Notes: generated by a model from the sequence alone, not told the origin. A stretch of 64,000 bases of DNA from Pseudomonas fluorescens (GCF_902497995.1 NZ_CABVII010000001.1:124001-188000), one strand, 5' to 3'; positions 46,001 through 55,706 are shown, counted from the stretch's first letter. Translations and numbers: made by a program.

Positions 46001-47236
46001 GTGAGCACTAAATCGGCAGTTTCAAATCTAATCGCGCAGCGCAAGCCTGACCACGCGCTGCCAGGTGCCCTTTATAGCGATCCAGACGTTTACAGGCAGG
46101 ATCTGGAACAGATCTGGCACAAAAGCTGGATCTTCGCAGGGCACACATTTGAGCTGGAGAAGTCGGGTCAGTACCTGTCGCTGCAAGTCGGCGACTACCC
46201 CGTCGCGGTCGTCCGTGGCGCAGACAAACAGATTCGGGCCTTCCACAACTCCTGCCGTCATCGCGGTTCAAAGGTGTGCCCGGAAGCCAGCGGCAAGGTA
46301 GCCAAGCTGGTGTGCCCTTACCACAAATGGACATTCGAGCTGGATGGCAGACTGCTTTTCGCCGGGAACATGGGGGACGATTTCGACAAGTCTCAGCATG
46401 GATTGAAGTCCGTGCATTGCGAGGTCGTCGAAACGTACATCTATGTGTGCGTAGCTGATGTCGCCCCAGACTTTTCTTCGTTCAGAAAATCCGTCACCCC
46501 TTTCGTTGCGCCTCATAACCTGGACGACTGCAAAGTCGCGTTTGAGTCGAACATCATCGAGAAAGGCAACTGGAAACTGGTTTTCGAGAACAACCGTGAG
46601 TGCTACCACTGCGACTGTACTCACCCGGAATTGATGCACTCATTCGTGGACAACCCATCGGTGGGGGGTGCTGGCGGCGATGAGGATCTCGAACTCAAAG
46701 AGCACTGGGATCGCTGCGAAGCGGCAGGTCTGCCTAGCCGATTGGTCATGGATGATGAAGGTCGTTTCCGAATGACGCGCATTCCCCTGTTTTCCGGGGC
46801 CGTCAGCTACACAATGGATGGCAAGCCTGCGGTCGCTGGCCGGTTGGACACAACCGGTGAAGCCAACATCGGTGCGCTGCTTTATTTCAACTACCCATCA
46901 ACCTGGAACCACTTTCTGGGCGATCACGCACTGAGCTTCCGCGTTCTGCCCATCGGTCCGGGCGAGACGATGGTCACTACAAAATGGATCGTCAAGAAGG
47001 ACGCGCAGGAAGGTGTCGACTACGACATCGATCGCCTGACCAAGGTTTGGCTTGCAACCAATGACCAGGATCGCACCTTGGTTGAAGGCGCACAGGTGGG
47101 TGTCAGCTCTCCTGCTTACGAGCCAGGTCCGTTATCGGTGGCCAGCGAAATTGGCGTGTGCCAGTTCGATGATTGGTACTGCAAAACGATGCTTGAGCAG
47201 CTCAATGACACGATCCCGTTAAGATCTGTCGGTTAA
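46001..47236 (+). CDS. Rieske non-haem iron oxygenase, betaine-demethylase type
   Basis: 411 residues from the GTG at 46001 (TTGGAG upstream); a TTG at 45977 also opens the frame. The Rieske [2Fe-2S] ligands are C85/H87 in CRHRGS and C105/H108 in VCPYHKW. The mononuclear iron site is in NNRECYHCDCTHPEL, with H203 and H208. ENNRECYHC is shared with GbcA (glycine betaine) and stachydrine demethylases, which oxidatively remove one N-methyl group as formaldehyde. No ferredoxin-reductase partner is encoded nearby, so it must borrow one. Divergent from the catabolic operon. Confidence 0.85.
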   Translation: MSTKSAVSNLIAQRKPDHALPGALYSDPDVYRQDLEQIWHKSWIFAGHTFELEKSGQYLSLQVGDYPVAVVRGADKQIRAFHNSCRHRGSKVCPEASGKVAKLVCPYHKWTFELDGRLLFAGNMGDDFDKSQHGLKSVHCEVVETYIYVCVADVAPDFSSFRKSVTPFVAPHNLDDCKVAFESNIIEKGNWKLVFENNRECYHCDCTHPELMHSFVDNPSVGGAGGDEDLELKEHWDRCEAAGLPSRLVMDDEGRFRMTRIPLFSGAVSYTMDGKPAVAGRLDTTGEANIGALLYFNYPSTWNHFLGDHALSFRVLPIGPGETMVTTKWIVKKDAQEGVDYDIDRLTKVWLATNDQDRTLVEGAQVGVSSPAYEPGPLSVASEIGVCQFDDWYCKTMLEQLNDTIPLRSVG

Positions 47237-47245
47237 GTGCGTCAC

Positions 47246-47282
47246 TGCCGGTGGTGAGAACCACGAAGGATCACCACCGGCA
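47246..47282. terminator. Hairpin between convergent Rieske and LysR genes
   Basis: TGCCGGTGGTGA and TCACCACCGGCA form a perfect 12-bp stem with a 13-nt loop, 9 bp after the Rieske stop. There is no T-run, but the position between converging genes suggests a bidirectional terminator. Confidence 0.6.
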
Positions 47283-47371
47283 TCCCCTTCAGTTCACCTT
47301 CAAACCTCTCTCCCTCCCCGCAACCCGAGTGACTGCTCAGCCACTGCCCGGGTTTCTTTCTTCTAAACGGT

Positions 47372-48325
47372 TCAGGAAAACTGGGCGAGAATCCAGTCGC
47401 GTAGCCGGCAACAGGCGTCGTCATTGATCCGGTCTTCACGAAATGTCAGATAGTGCTGACTTTCATGGAGAACCACTTCCTCTCCGATCGGACGAATCAG
47501 CGTGCCGTTTTCGATCAGGTTTGAAACCAGGTGATTCCATCCGAGGGCTACGCCCTGATGGGTCAACACCATGCTTATCACGAGGTTGTAGTCGTTCGCG
47601 TTGAAAACGTGAGGGCTGTCGTGGGGGCGTTTCTCGATATCAACATCGTGATAAGCCAGCCAAACGCCCCAGTCAACGTGCTCCGCTACCTGGGATCTGC
47701 CATAGGGGCTGAGGTTTAGCAAAACCCCGTCGCGTAATCCTTCCAGGCTGGACAGTTCGGGATGCTCCTCTTTATAACGAGGTGTGCACACCGGGTAGAT
47801 GACGTCATGAAACAACGGATAACTACGGTAGCCATCCTGAATCCTGGCCATTTTGGTGATGAAGATGTCCGGAGTGACACCCGGTTCCATCGACAAAAAG
47901 TTTTGAGTGGTCACCAGATTGAGGTCGATGTCTGCGTTCTTGGTAAAAAACCCCGGTAGCTTGGCTGCGAGCCAGAGGGCTGAAAACGCGGGAGAACAAC
48001 AAAGCGTCAAAGTACGCTTGCCTGCATTGTTGGTGCGAATGCGTTCCGCAGCCTGGGAAATGTTGACGAAAGATATCTGTGCCGCATCAAAAAATATGGA
48101 TCCGGCTTCCGTTAACTCGACCGCTCGACCCACCCTTTTGAAGAGATCTACCCCAAGGTACGCCTCAAGCTCCCGAATCTGACGGCTGATTGCCGCTTGA
48201 GTAACGCACAGTGCTTCTGCCGCACGCGTAAAGCTCTGATATTTGGCGGCTGCTACGAATGACTTCACGGCTTTCAGAGACGGCATTTTCAGCAGCGTCA
48301 TGTCTGGATCGATGTGCTTAACCAT
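47372..48325 (-). CDS. LysR-type transcriptional regulator
   Basis: 317 residues with an N-terminal winged helix (LKAVKSFVAAAKYQSFTRAA, then LCVTQAAISRQIRELEAYLG) and a periplasmic-binding-protein-like effector domain. Convergent with the Rieske gene and divergent from the second ABC transporter. The intergenic side contains ATAAC-ATGAC-GTTAT with T-N11-A spacing, a plausible LysR box, and a similar box lies before the Rieske gene. It resembles the GcvA-like group by its N-terminus. Probable regulator of one or both flanking operons. Confidence 0.88.
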   Translation of the reverse strand: MVKHIDPDMTLLKMPSLKAVKSFVAAAKYQSFTRAAEALCVTQAAISRQIRELEAYLGVDLFKRVGRAVELTEAGSIFFDAAQISFVNISQAAERIRTNNAGKRTLTLCCSPAFSALWLAAKLPGFFTKNADIDLNLVTTQNFLSMEPGVTPDIFITKMARIQDGYRSYPLFHDVIYPVCTPRYKEEHPELSSLEGLRDGVLLNLSPYGRSQVAEHVDWGVWLAYHDVDIEKRPHDSPHVFNANDYNLVISMVLTHQGVALGWNHLVSNLIENGTLIRPIGEEVVLHESQHYLTFREDRINDDACCRLRDWILAQFS

Positions 48326-48773
48326 AACCTAGAGTATTGAATATCCGGTTCGGGGCCCCTTGGAGGGCCGTTAGGGTCGAGATTGGCAAGAGGGTTTCAC
48401 CTAGAGCCTACGCTGGAGCGTAGCTGAAACGATGGGTCTAAGACAGGGCCAGCGGTAGTCGTCTTCGCAATCGGCACTGCCGCAGTCGCAAATTGACACA
48501 ACTCAACGATTGATAACATGACGTTATTGATTGGCTGGAAGAAATGTTGTTAGACGCTGACTCTATTAGGTAATAACTTGGTTCTCAAGGTACTGCTGAA
48601 TTCAGCGCCGATAAAACAAAAATAATAAACATCACATAATAAAGAGGATGGTCAAAATGACTAATTCCCAACCTTTTTCCCAGCTTGACTGCCCCCACAA
48701 GCACCGCCTTAGCTGATCAAGACACGTACACCTGAATTCTTGATCTTACATCGTAATTGCAGCAGGAGGGGTT
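48326..48773. promoter_or_regulatory. LysR-ABC divergent control region
   Basis: A 15-bp inverted repeat ATAAC-ATGAC-GTTAT at 48513-48527 includes a T-N11-A core, the standard LysR operator form. It lies about 190 bp from the LysR start and about 250 bp from the transporter start. Nothing else recognisable. Confidence 0.45.
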
Positions 48774-49811
48774 ATGAGTCTTGGTGACGAGATACTCTCG
48801 GTAAAAAACATTTACAAAGTCTTTGGTGCTCAGCCAAAGCTCGCGATGGAGATGCTGGCTCGCGGTGCTGATAAAAATGAAATTTTCAGCAAAACCGGTC
48901 AAGTCGTTGGCGTTTTTGATGCCAGTTTCTCCGTAAAACGTGGAGAGATTTTCGTCATCATGGGGCTTTCCGGTTCCGGGAAGTCGACGATGGTCCGGTT
49001 GTTCAATCGACTGATCGAGCCAACCTCCGGAACCATCCATCTTAACGGCCAGGAAATCACCGGCCTGTCGGATGCTGATCTCCTCAGCGTTCGTCGCAAA
49101 GACATGAGCATGGTGTTCCAGTCGTTTGCCCTGATGCCCCACATGAGCGTGATCGACAACGTTGCTTTCGGTCTGGAAATTTCGGGTGTCGAGGAAAGTG
49201 AACGGCATAAACGTGCACTCGAGGCACTCAAACAGGTGGGGCTCGATGGCCACGCCTACAGCTATCCGCACCAACTGTCCGGCGGTATGCAACAGCGGGT
49301 AGGCCTGGCCCGAGCGCTGGCCAATGACCCAGCCATCCTGCTGATGGATGAAGCCTTCTCGGCACTCGACCCGTTGATTCGCCACGAAATGCAGGGCGAA
49401 CTGATCCGCCTGCAGGCAGAACAGCATCGCACCATCATTTTCATCTCCCATGACATTGACGAGGCGATTCGCATCGGCCATCGCATTGCGATCATGGAGG
49501 GTGGCCGGGTAGTACAGATCGGTACCCCGCAAGAGCTGCTTTGCAACCCCGCGAACGATTACGTCAGAGCTTTCTTCAAAGGTTTCGATGCCTCGAAGAT
49601 CCTCAAGGCTGGTGATGTTGCCAAAATTTGCGCAGAGCATCCGTACGCCATGGATCAATCCACTCCCACGCTGCGCGACGATGTACTCCTGCAGGACGTC
49701 TTTCACATCGTTGCTGACGCAGTTAATCCAGTTGCTGTGCTGGATCGCCAAGGTGTTTTCAAAGGCACGATCTCCAAGAGCCTACTGCTCCAGACAATGA
49801 GCCGTCACTAA
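48774..49811 (+). CDS. ProV-like ATPase of a second betaine/proline transporter
   Basis: A 345-residue ATPase: [16 protein letters not shown]-terminal segment, Walker [10 protein letters not shown], signature [15 protein letters not shown], and Walker [14 protein letters not shown], in which the usual Pro after Glu is Ala. A short CBS-like tail follows ([17 protein letters not shown]). ATG 48774 has GGAGG upstream. First gene of a proVWX-like operon. It is paralogous to, but clearly different from, the ATPase at 39197-40327. Confidence 0.9.
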   Translation: MSLGDEILSVKNIYKVFGAQPKLAMEMLARGADKNEIFSKTGQVVGVFDASFSVKRGEIFVIMGLSGSGKSTMVRLFNRLIEPTSGTIHLNGQEITGLSDADLLSVRRKDMSMVFQSFALMPHMSVIDNVAFGLEISGVEESERHKRALEALKQVGLDGHAYSYPHQLSGGMQQRVGLARALANDPAILLMDEAFSALDPLIRHEMQGELIRLQAEQHRTIIFISHDIDEAIRIGHRIAIMEGGRVVQIGTPQELLCNPANDYVRAFFKGFDASKILKAGDVAKICAEHPYAMDQSTPTLRDDVLLQDVFHIVADAVNPVAVLDRQGVFKGTISKSLLLQTMSRH

Positions 49812-49859
49812 TAGTCTCTACTCGCTGGCTTGCCAGGCTCGGACATTCAGGTGATTAGC

Positions 49860-50825
49860 ATGAACGAATTCAGTTTTCTAGACCCGTTTCAATCCATCAA
49901 CGTCCCTTTGGGCCAATGGGTAGAAGTTGCCCTGAATTATATGGTCCATAATTTCCGCGAGATATTTCGCTCGATAAGATGGCCAATCGACCAGGTACTT
50001 AATGGTATTCAGTACGGATTACTGGCTATTCCTCCGTCAATATTCATTATTCTCGCGACGCTCTTCGGCTGGCAGGTAGGAGGGAGAAAGATTGGAATCC
50101 TTTGTTTCGTCACCCTCACCCTCTTAGGAGTAATCGGCGTATGGAATGACGCCATGATCACCCTCGCCCTGGTACTCACTTCACTGTTTTTCTGTGCAGT
50201 TATTGGCATACCGCTGGGCGTCCTGTGTGCCCGGAGTGACCGACTGGAGATGCTTCTGCGGCCGGTGCTCGATGCAATGCAAACACTGCCTGCATTTGTT
50301 TATCTGGTACCCGTGGTGATGCTGTTTGGTATCGGCAACGTACCGGGAGTACTGGTCACGATCATCTTTTCGGTAGCACCACTGGTCAGGCTCACCAATC
50401 TGGGAATTCGCCAGGTACCGGAAGACAAGGTTGAGGCCGCCCGGGCTTTCGGATGTACCCCACGCCAGATGCTGAGGCGGGTTCAACTTCCTTTAGCGGC
50501 ACCGACGATCATGGCGGGTCTGAATCAGGCATTAATGTTGTCACTTTCCATGGTGGTGATCGCATCAATGATTTCGGTTGGCGGGTTGGGGATGATGGTA
50601 CTTCGCGGGATTGGCCGCCTTGATATGGGCTTGGCAACCGTCGGTGGCTTGGGCCTGGTATTGCTGGCAATTTTCCTCGACCGCCTGACCCAGGCAATGG
50701 GCGAACGCAGTAACAGGGCAACCAAAGGTGAGCACTGGTACCAGACAGGCCCGGCGGGTGTCATTTATCGCCTGAAGAGAAAAAACACTGTTACGAAAAT
50801 AGAAGTCAGTCCCAAAGAAAGCTAA
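49860..50825 (+). CDS. ProW-like permease of the second betaine/proline transporter
   Basis: A 321-residue permease with an N-terminal cytoplasmic extension, about six membrane segments, and the EAA-like loop KVEAARAFGCTPRQMLRRVQLPLAAPTIMAGLNQ. ATG 49860 with AGGTGA is chosen; the TTG at 49830 is unsupported. Only one permease is encoded here, so it should homodimerise as in E. coli ProU, unlike the two-permease system at 37.5-39.2 kb. The basic C-terminal tail is longer than usual. Confidence 0.87.
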   Translation: MNEFSFLDPFQSINVPLGQWVEVALNYMVHNFREIFRSIRWPIDQVLNGIQYGLLAIPPSIFIILATLFGWQVGGRKIGILCFVTLTLLGVIGVWNDAMITLALVLTSLFFCAVIGIPLGVLCARSDRLEMLLRPVLDAMQTLPAFVYLVPVVMLFGIGNVPGVLVTIIFSVAPLVRLTNLGIRQVPEDKVEAARAFGCTPRQMLRRVQLPLAAPTIMAGLNQALMLSLSMVVIASMISVGGLGMMVLRGIGRLDMGLATVGGLGLVLLAIFLDRLTQAMGERSNRATKGEHWYQTGPAGVIYRLKRKNTVTKIEVSPKES

Positions 50826-50893
50826 TTCCGCTTAGCGGCGCGTCGTGAACCAAAAAAAATGCCAACTTCTTAATCCAGCCAAGGTAAACGATA

Positions 50894-51937
50894 ATGAACT
50901 TCACAGCCTTCGGAATAAAACAGAAATTTATTCATTCTGTCGCGCTTCTAGTACTAGCGGTGTCACCTGTTTTCGCATCGGCCGCGACGGCGCAGGAACC
51001 CGGAAAAGGTGTATCAATCATCCCGATTTTCCCGTCAATCGCCGAAGAGCGATTCCGCGGCGAGATTGCTATGGCGGGTCTTAAGGAGTTGGGCTACGAC
51101 GTTGAAACCCCAAAGGAAACCGAGTACTCCACCATGATGGTTGCGATTTCCAATGGTGACGCTGATTTCTCGGTTCATCTGTGGGAGGAACTACACAAAT
51201 CTTTCTACCAGAAGGCCGGCGGCGATGAGACTATGGTGAAAACCGGCGATATCATGCCGGGCGTACTACAGGGCTACATGATCGATAAGAAAACGGCTGA
51301 TGAGTATCACATCACCTCTATCGACGATTTGAAAAAGCCAGAGATTGCCAAGCTGTTCGATAGTAATGGCGACGGTAAAGCCGACCTGACAGGTTGCAAC
51401 CCCGGCTGGGGCTGTGAGCTGATCATTGCCCACCATATGAAAGCCTATGGCCTGGAAAAAACCGTCACAAATAACCAGGGCTCCTATTTTGCCTTGATGG
51501 CCGACACCATCGCCCGTTACAAACAAGGCAAGCCGGTTCTCTATTACACCTGGGTGCCTCAGTGGATCTCCGGTGTACTGGTCGAAGGTAAAGATGTTGT
51601 TTGGTTAACCGTGCCGCGTACGGATCTCCCAGGTGGCAAAAACGATACCAACACTACCTTCAATGGTAAAAACCTTGGTTTCGCGGTAGACAGTGTCAAA
51701 GCGGTAATCAACAAAGAGTTCGCCGAGAAAAATCCGGCTGCCGTGAAGTTCCTGTCTGAAATGCATATCACTACCGACGATGAAAGCGCTCAAAATCTCA
51801 AAATGCACAATGGTGAAAAAAGTGCAGCGGACATTACTCGTCACGCCAAAGAATGGATCGCGGCCCATCGCGCGGAATACGACAGCTGGCTGGCAGACGC
51901 ACGAGCCGCGGCTAATACCGCCACCGCAAAAAATTAG
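50894..51937 (+). CDS. ProX-like periplasmic binding protein
   Basis: A 347-residue protein with a signal peptide (IHSVALLVLAVSPVFASAAT, cleavage near AQEPG). DLTGCNPGWGCE with its paired Cys and Trp is characteristic of E. coli-type ProX, which binds glycine betaine and proline betaine through an aromatic box; VHLWEEL, YYTWVPQW and VVWLTVPR supply further Trp residues. It belongs to a different binding-protein subfamily from the one at 40.4 kb. It closes the proVWX-like operon and is followed by a terminator. Confidence 0.88.
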   Translation: MNFTAFGIKQKFIHSVALLVLAVSPVFASAATAQEPGKGVSIIPIFPSIAEERFRGEIAMAGLKELGYDVETPKETEYSTMMVAISNGDADFSVHLWEELHKSFYQKAGGDETMVKTGDIMPGVLQGYMIDKKTADEYHITSIDDLKKPEIAKLFDSNGDGKADLTGCNPGWGCELIIAHHMKAYGLEKTVTNNQGSYFALMADTIARYKQGKPVLYYTWVPQWISGVLVEGKDVVWLTVPRTDLPGGKNDTNTTFNGKNLGFAVDSVKAVINKEFAEKNPAAVKFLSEMHITTDDESAQNLKMHNGEKSAADITRHAKEWIAAHRAEYDSWLADARAAANTATAKN

Positions 51938-51963
51938 TCCCTTCATTTAAATCTGCATAAAAG

Positions 51964-51988
51964 GTTGCCCTTCCCCGGGCAACTTTTT
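51964..51988 (+). terminator. Rho-independent terminator after the ProX-like gene
   Basis: GTTGCCC-TTCCCC-GGGCAAC stem-loop followed by TTTTT, 27 bp after the stop codon. It separates the transporter from the MmgE/PrpD gene. Confidence 0.85.
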
Positions 51989-52023
51989 CATCCGTTTCGG
52001 CTTCATCATTCAGGAATCATGAA

Positions 52024-53373
52024 ATGCAGTTGTATTCATTCGTCCAGAATTTCAGTTTCAAGGACGCACCCCTGCATACACGCGAGTTGGTTAAAACTTG
52101 CCTGCTCGACATCATTGGTGTGGCCGCCGGTGCTCGCGACAATCAAACCAGCGTGATGCTCAAAACTTATGCCGACACCCACTACGCTGCCAATAAGCTG
52201 TCCAGCCGCCTTTGGTTCGACGGCAGAGCCGTACATCCATTGGGCGCCGCGTATGCAGGCGGTTTCTGCGTTGATAGCCTGGATGCACATGAAGGTCACT
52301 TCACCTCCAAGGGGCATGCGGGTGCCACCGTTGTCCCGGCCATCGTTGCATTGGTAGACGCCTATCGCAGTCAGGGCAAAGACATCAGCGGCGAAGAATT
52401 CCTCAGCGCACTGTGCATCGGTTACGAGACCGCCTTGCGAGCGGGCCAGGCATTGATGGCCACCGCCCCTGAATATCATGCGTCAGGTGCCTTTTCCGGG
52501 ATCGGGGTCGTTTGCGCTGGCGCCCGCCTGCTGAAGCTTGATGAAACGACGTTTCGACATGCGCTGGGTATCGCGGAATACTTTGGCCCGAGGTGCCCGA
52601 TGATGCGCCTGGTGAGCTTTCCGACGATGTTGCGTGATGCCCACGGTGCCGGGGCGTATGCCGGACTGAACGCACTACTGATGGCACAGCTCGGAGTCAC
52701 TGGCGCTCCAGCCGCCACCGTTGAACCTTTGGAGATTTCCACTTTCTGGCAGGACATCGGAACCCGCTGGGAGATCGACGAGCAATATTTCAAACCTTGG
52801 CCTGTATGTCGCTGGGCACAACCGGCACTCACGGCCATGACCGATTTGATGCGAATGCATCCAGTCATTACAGCAGAGTTGATCGAGACCATAGATGTCG
52901 AAACATTCCATGAGTCTGTGTGCTTGCAGGGGCATTTTCCGAAGAATGCGGACGAGGCCCAATATGCTCTAGCGTTCCCGCTGGCTGCCTTGATCGTTCG
53001 CGGGAAGCTGGGCCCTAAAGAGGTCACCGGGGATTCCATTCATGCGCCAGACATTTTGAGTATCAGCGAGAAAATAACCCTTCATGAAGCATCTGACCTG
53101 TCCGCCAGGTTTCCGGAGGAAATTCTGTCCCGCGTCACGGTGACCCTGAAAGACGGCACGCGTCTTACGAGCCCCACCGCGACGGCCAAGGGCGACCCCG
53201 GCAACCCTATGTCGAGTGACGAACTCACTGCTAAATACCATTTACTGGCTGATGACAGCTTGGGAACCTCACTCAGCAATGCCATCAAGAACAGTGTTGA
53301 AACATTGCCTGGTAGTGATGACTGCCAATCATTCTTTGATTTGTTGCTATCCGCTCCAAAAACCGCTGTCTAG
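52024..53373 (+). CDS. MmgE/PrpD-family protein
   Basis: A 449-residue member of the MmgE/PrpD (2-methylcitrate dehydratase) fold. N-terminal all-helical domain: VKTCLLDIIGVAAGARDN, then SLDAHEGHFTSKGHAGATVVPA and AFSGIGVVCAGARLL. A smaller C-terminal domain follows. Members include 2-methylcitrate dehydratase, cis-aconitate decarboxylase and epimerase-like enzymes, so reaction and substrate are open. No propionate-cycle genes are nearby; the transporter and GbdR-like regulator link it to betaine-type metabolism. Confidence 0.8.
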   Translation: MQLYSFVQNFSFKDAPLHTRELVKTCLLDIIGVAAGARDNQTSVMLKTYADTHYAANKLSSRLWFDGRAVHPLGAAYAGGFCVDSLDAHEGHFTSKGHAGATVVPAIVALVDAYRSQGKDISGEEFLSALCIGYETALRAGQALMATAPEYHASGAFSGIGVVCAGARLLKLDETTFRHALGIAEYFGPRCPMMRLVSFPTMLRDAHGAGAYAGLNALLMAQLGVTGAPAATVEPLEISTFWQDIGTRWEIDEQYFKPWPVCRWAQPALTAMTDLMRMHPVITAELIETIDVETFHESVCLQGHFPKNADEAQYALAFPLAALIVRGKLGPKEVTGDSIHAPDILSISEKITLHEASDLSARFPEEILSRVTVTLKDGTRLTSPTATAKGDPGNPMSSDELTAKYHLLADDSLGTSLSNAIKNSVETLPGSDDCQSFFDLLLSAPKTAV

Positions 53374-53421
53374 ATTGCGCGACGGGTTCTTAGTTATTCG
53401 TTCAGGTGTCAAAGAGGATTT

Positions 53422-54456
53422 ATGCCATTTGTATTCGAGAGCGTGCTCAAAGACAAGAACATGGGGTACTCCTACACGGCGGAGAAACCAATAAAGCCGC
53501 AGGCGGTGACTCGTGTAGCTTTCGTGCTTTTGAACAATTTCTCGATGATGTCGTTCACCGGCGCTATCGATGCGCTGGTGACCGCCAACCTGATTAGCGA
53601 GACACCGGCATTTGAGGTGTTGACTGTCGGCGTCAAGAGCCGTTTGGTAATGAGCGATCTGGGAATTGCGATTTCAGCAGACCTGGAGCTATCACAACTA
53701 CCGGATCGTATTCACGTTCTGATCGTCGCCGGTGGTTTACGAGTGAAGCTGATCAGCGACCCACTACTACGGCGCAAGCTACGTAACGTCGCCTCTCTTG
53801 GCGCGACCATGGGCGGGTTGTGGAACGGCGCATTTTTTCTGGCGGAAGCTCAGCTAATGGACGGTGTCGAGTGTGCCTTCCATCCAGATGGGCGAGCGAT
53901 GATGGAGGATGTTTTTCCCAAGGTGCTGGTCTCTTGTCGAACGCACGTAATAGACAGAAACCGCATCACGTGCGCCGGCGCCAGCAGCTCGTTACGCATG
54001 ATGCTGGAACTCATCACCGCCAAACAAGGCGTGTCGCTGACCCATGCTGTCGAAGAAATACTTAGTTGTGATCAAACGACTGAAGTCTCTGGGATATCGA
54101 CTGTCATCGTTGACTCTGACCCCACCTTGCCACAAACCCTGAAGCTCGCTTTAGAACTGATGCAAAAGAACATCGAAGAGCCGCTATCGATCGACGAGCT
54201 GGCAGAATGTGTGAACATTTCCCGACGACAATTGGAGCGTCGCTTCTGCCGTTTCGTGGGCGCCACGCCCACGCGTTACTACCTTGAGCTGCGCTTGACT
54301 CGAGCGCGACAGCTTATTCTGCAGAGCAATCGGCCGATCACCGATATCGCGATTGCGACCGGCTTCTGTAGTTTCGCCAACTTCCATATGCGCTTTCGTG
54401 ACTTCTTTGGCGTAGCGCCGAGTAGTTATAGAGCGACGTATGAGCGCAGGCGCTAA
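53422..54456 (+). CDS. GATase1-AraC regulator (GbdR/ArgR-like)
   Basis: 344 residues. The N-terminal domain (about 30-215) is of the DJ-1/glutamine amidotransferase type (VAFVLLNNFSMMSFTGAID, HVLIVAGGL), used as sensor without catalysis. The C-terminal AraC/XylS domain contains SIDELAECVNISRRQLERRF and ITDIAIATGFCSFANFHMRF. Pseudomonas regulators of this build (GbdR, SouR, CdhR, ArgR) respond to glycine betaine, dimethylglycine, sarcosine, carnitine or arginine, supporting a quaternary amine theme. ATG 53422 follows AGAGGA. Confidence 0.87.
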   Translation: MPFVFESVLKDKNMGYSYTAEKPIKPQAVTRVAFVLLNNFSMMSFTGAIDALVTANLISETPAFEVLTVGVKSRLVMSDLGIAISADLELSQLPDRIHVLIVAGGLRVKLISDPLLRRKLRNVASLGATMGGLWNGAFFLAEAQLMDGVECAFHPDGRAMMEDVFPKVLVSCRTHVIDRNRITCAGASSSLRMMLELITAKQGVSLTHAVEEILSCDQTTEVSGISTVIVDSDPTLPQTLKLALELMQKNIEEPLSIDELAECVNISRRQLERRFCRFVGATPTRYYLELRLTRARQLILQSNRPITDIAIATGFCSFANFHMRFRDFFGVAPSSYRATYERRR

Positions 54457-54554
54457 GTTTTCCGAAACCCTGGCACGTAAAAAATACAAAAAACCCGCAC
54501 TGTCTAAGCCGAGCAAATGATGGCTAGCATCTTCGATAGGGACTACCGAGAATT

Positions 54555-55706
54555 ATGAATGCTCCATCGCCGGTGTTGATACCCACCGCTAACCACAGCG
54601 AGCGGATGTCTACACGCATCGCCTTCCTTATCGCTGGCTTACTCATGTCCGCATGGGCGCCTCTGGTCCCATTGGTTAAAGCCCGCGCGGGATTGGACGA
54701 TGGTGGCCTGGGGTTGCTGCTGCTTGGCCTTGGCGGTGGATCTATCGTGGCCATGCCCTTCGCCGGATATCTCACTGCACACTATGGATGCCGACCGGTC
54801 GTCATCTGGGCGACGATTGTCTTGTGTGCCGTTCTTCCGCTATTGAGCACCGTGGTGTGGCTGCCTGGCCTGGTGATCGCTGTCATTATCTTCGGCGCCA
54901 GCATGGGCATGCTTGATTGCGCCATGAACATACAGTCTGTCATCGTCGAGAAAAACAGCGGGCAGGCACTTCAGTCCGGCTTCCATGGCCTTTACAGCGT
55001 CGGAGGCATATTGGGCGCCGGGGCGATGACCGCTCTGCTGACCTTCGGGCTGGATCCATTGATTGCGGCGCTTTGTATCGTTGCCGCCGTTTTGGGATCG
55101 CTTTACAAGGCAGCGCCGGCTTTGCTGACTTATGGCACTGAACGGGGTGGACCCATGTTCGCGGTGCCCAGAGGTATCGTGCTGTTTTTAGGGGCGCTCT
55201 GTTTCATCGTCTTCCTCACTGAAGGCGCAATCCTCGACTGGAGCGCGGTTTTCCTTGTCTCGAGCAGAGGGTTAGAGCCGAGCATCGCCGGTTTGGGCTA
55301 CGCATCCTTCGCTGCTGCGATGACGGTGGGCCGCCTGACAGGAGATGCCATCGTCAGCAAACTAGGCGGCGTGCGCGTCGTTGCGCTTGGCGGACTCTGC
55401 GCAGCCGCAGGCATGATCGTGTCGCTTGGAATCGATGGCTGGGTCGCGTCCTTGATTGGCTACGCTCTGGTCGGTGCTGGATGCTCAAACATTGTCCCTG
55501 TGCTCTTTACTGCTGTAGGCCGCCAGCAACGTATGCCACAGGCGGTAGCCATCCCGGCTGTCATCTCGATGGGCTACGCGGGGATTCTGATAGGTCCCGT
55601 ATTTATCGGGGCGGTCGCCCATCTGAGCACCTTGTCATTCGCTCTTGGCTGTGTGAGTGTCCTGCTGGTTTTTGTCAGTGCGACAGCTCGATTACTTCGC
55701 AATTAA
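54555..55706 (+). CDS. MFS transporter
   Basis: At 383 residues with about 12 membrane helices. Motif-A-like AGYLTAHYGCRPVVIW lies after helix 2, and GASMGMLDCAMNIQSVIVEK resembles the YbjJ/FucP-like group, whose members carry sugars or organic molecules. AGGGA precedes ATG 54555. The stop is followed by a 52-bp fragment of a GhrA-like gene, so a dehydrogenase may once have been downstream. Substrate unknown. Confidence 0.8.
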   Translation: MNAPSPVLIPTANHSERMSTRIAFLIAGLLMSAWAPLVPLVKARAGLDDGGLGLLLLGLGGGSIVAMPFAGYLTAHYGCRPVVIWATIVLCAVLPLLSTVVWLPGLVIAVIIFGASMGMLDCAMNIQSVIVEKNSGQALQSGFHGLYSVGGILGAGAMTALLTFGLDPLIAALCIVAAVLGSLYKAAPALLTYGTERGGPMFAVPRGIVLFLGALCFIVFLTEGAILDWSAVFLVSSRGLEPSIAGLGYASFAAAMTVGRLTGDAIVSKLGGVRVVALGGLCAAAGMIVSLGIDGWVASLIGYALVGAGCSNIVPVLFTAVGRQQRMPQAVAIPAVISMGYAGILIGPVFIGAVAHLSTLSFALGCVSVLLVFVSATARLLRN

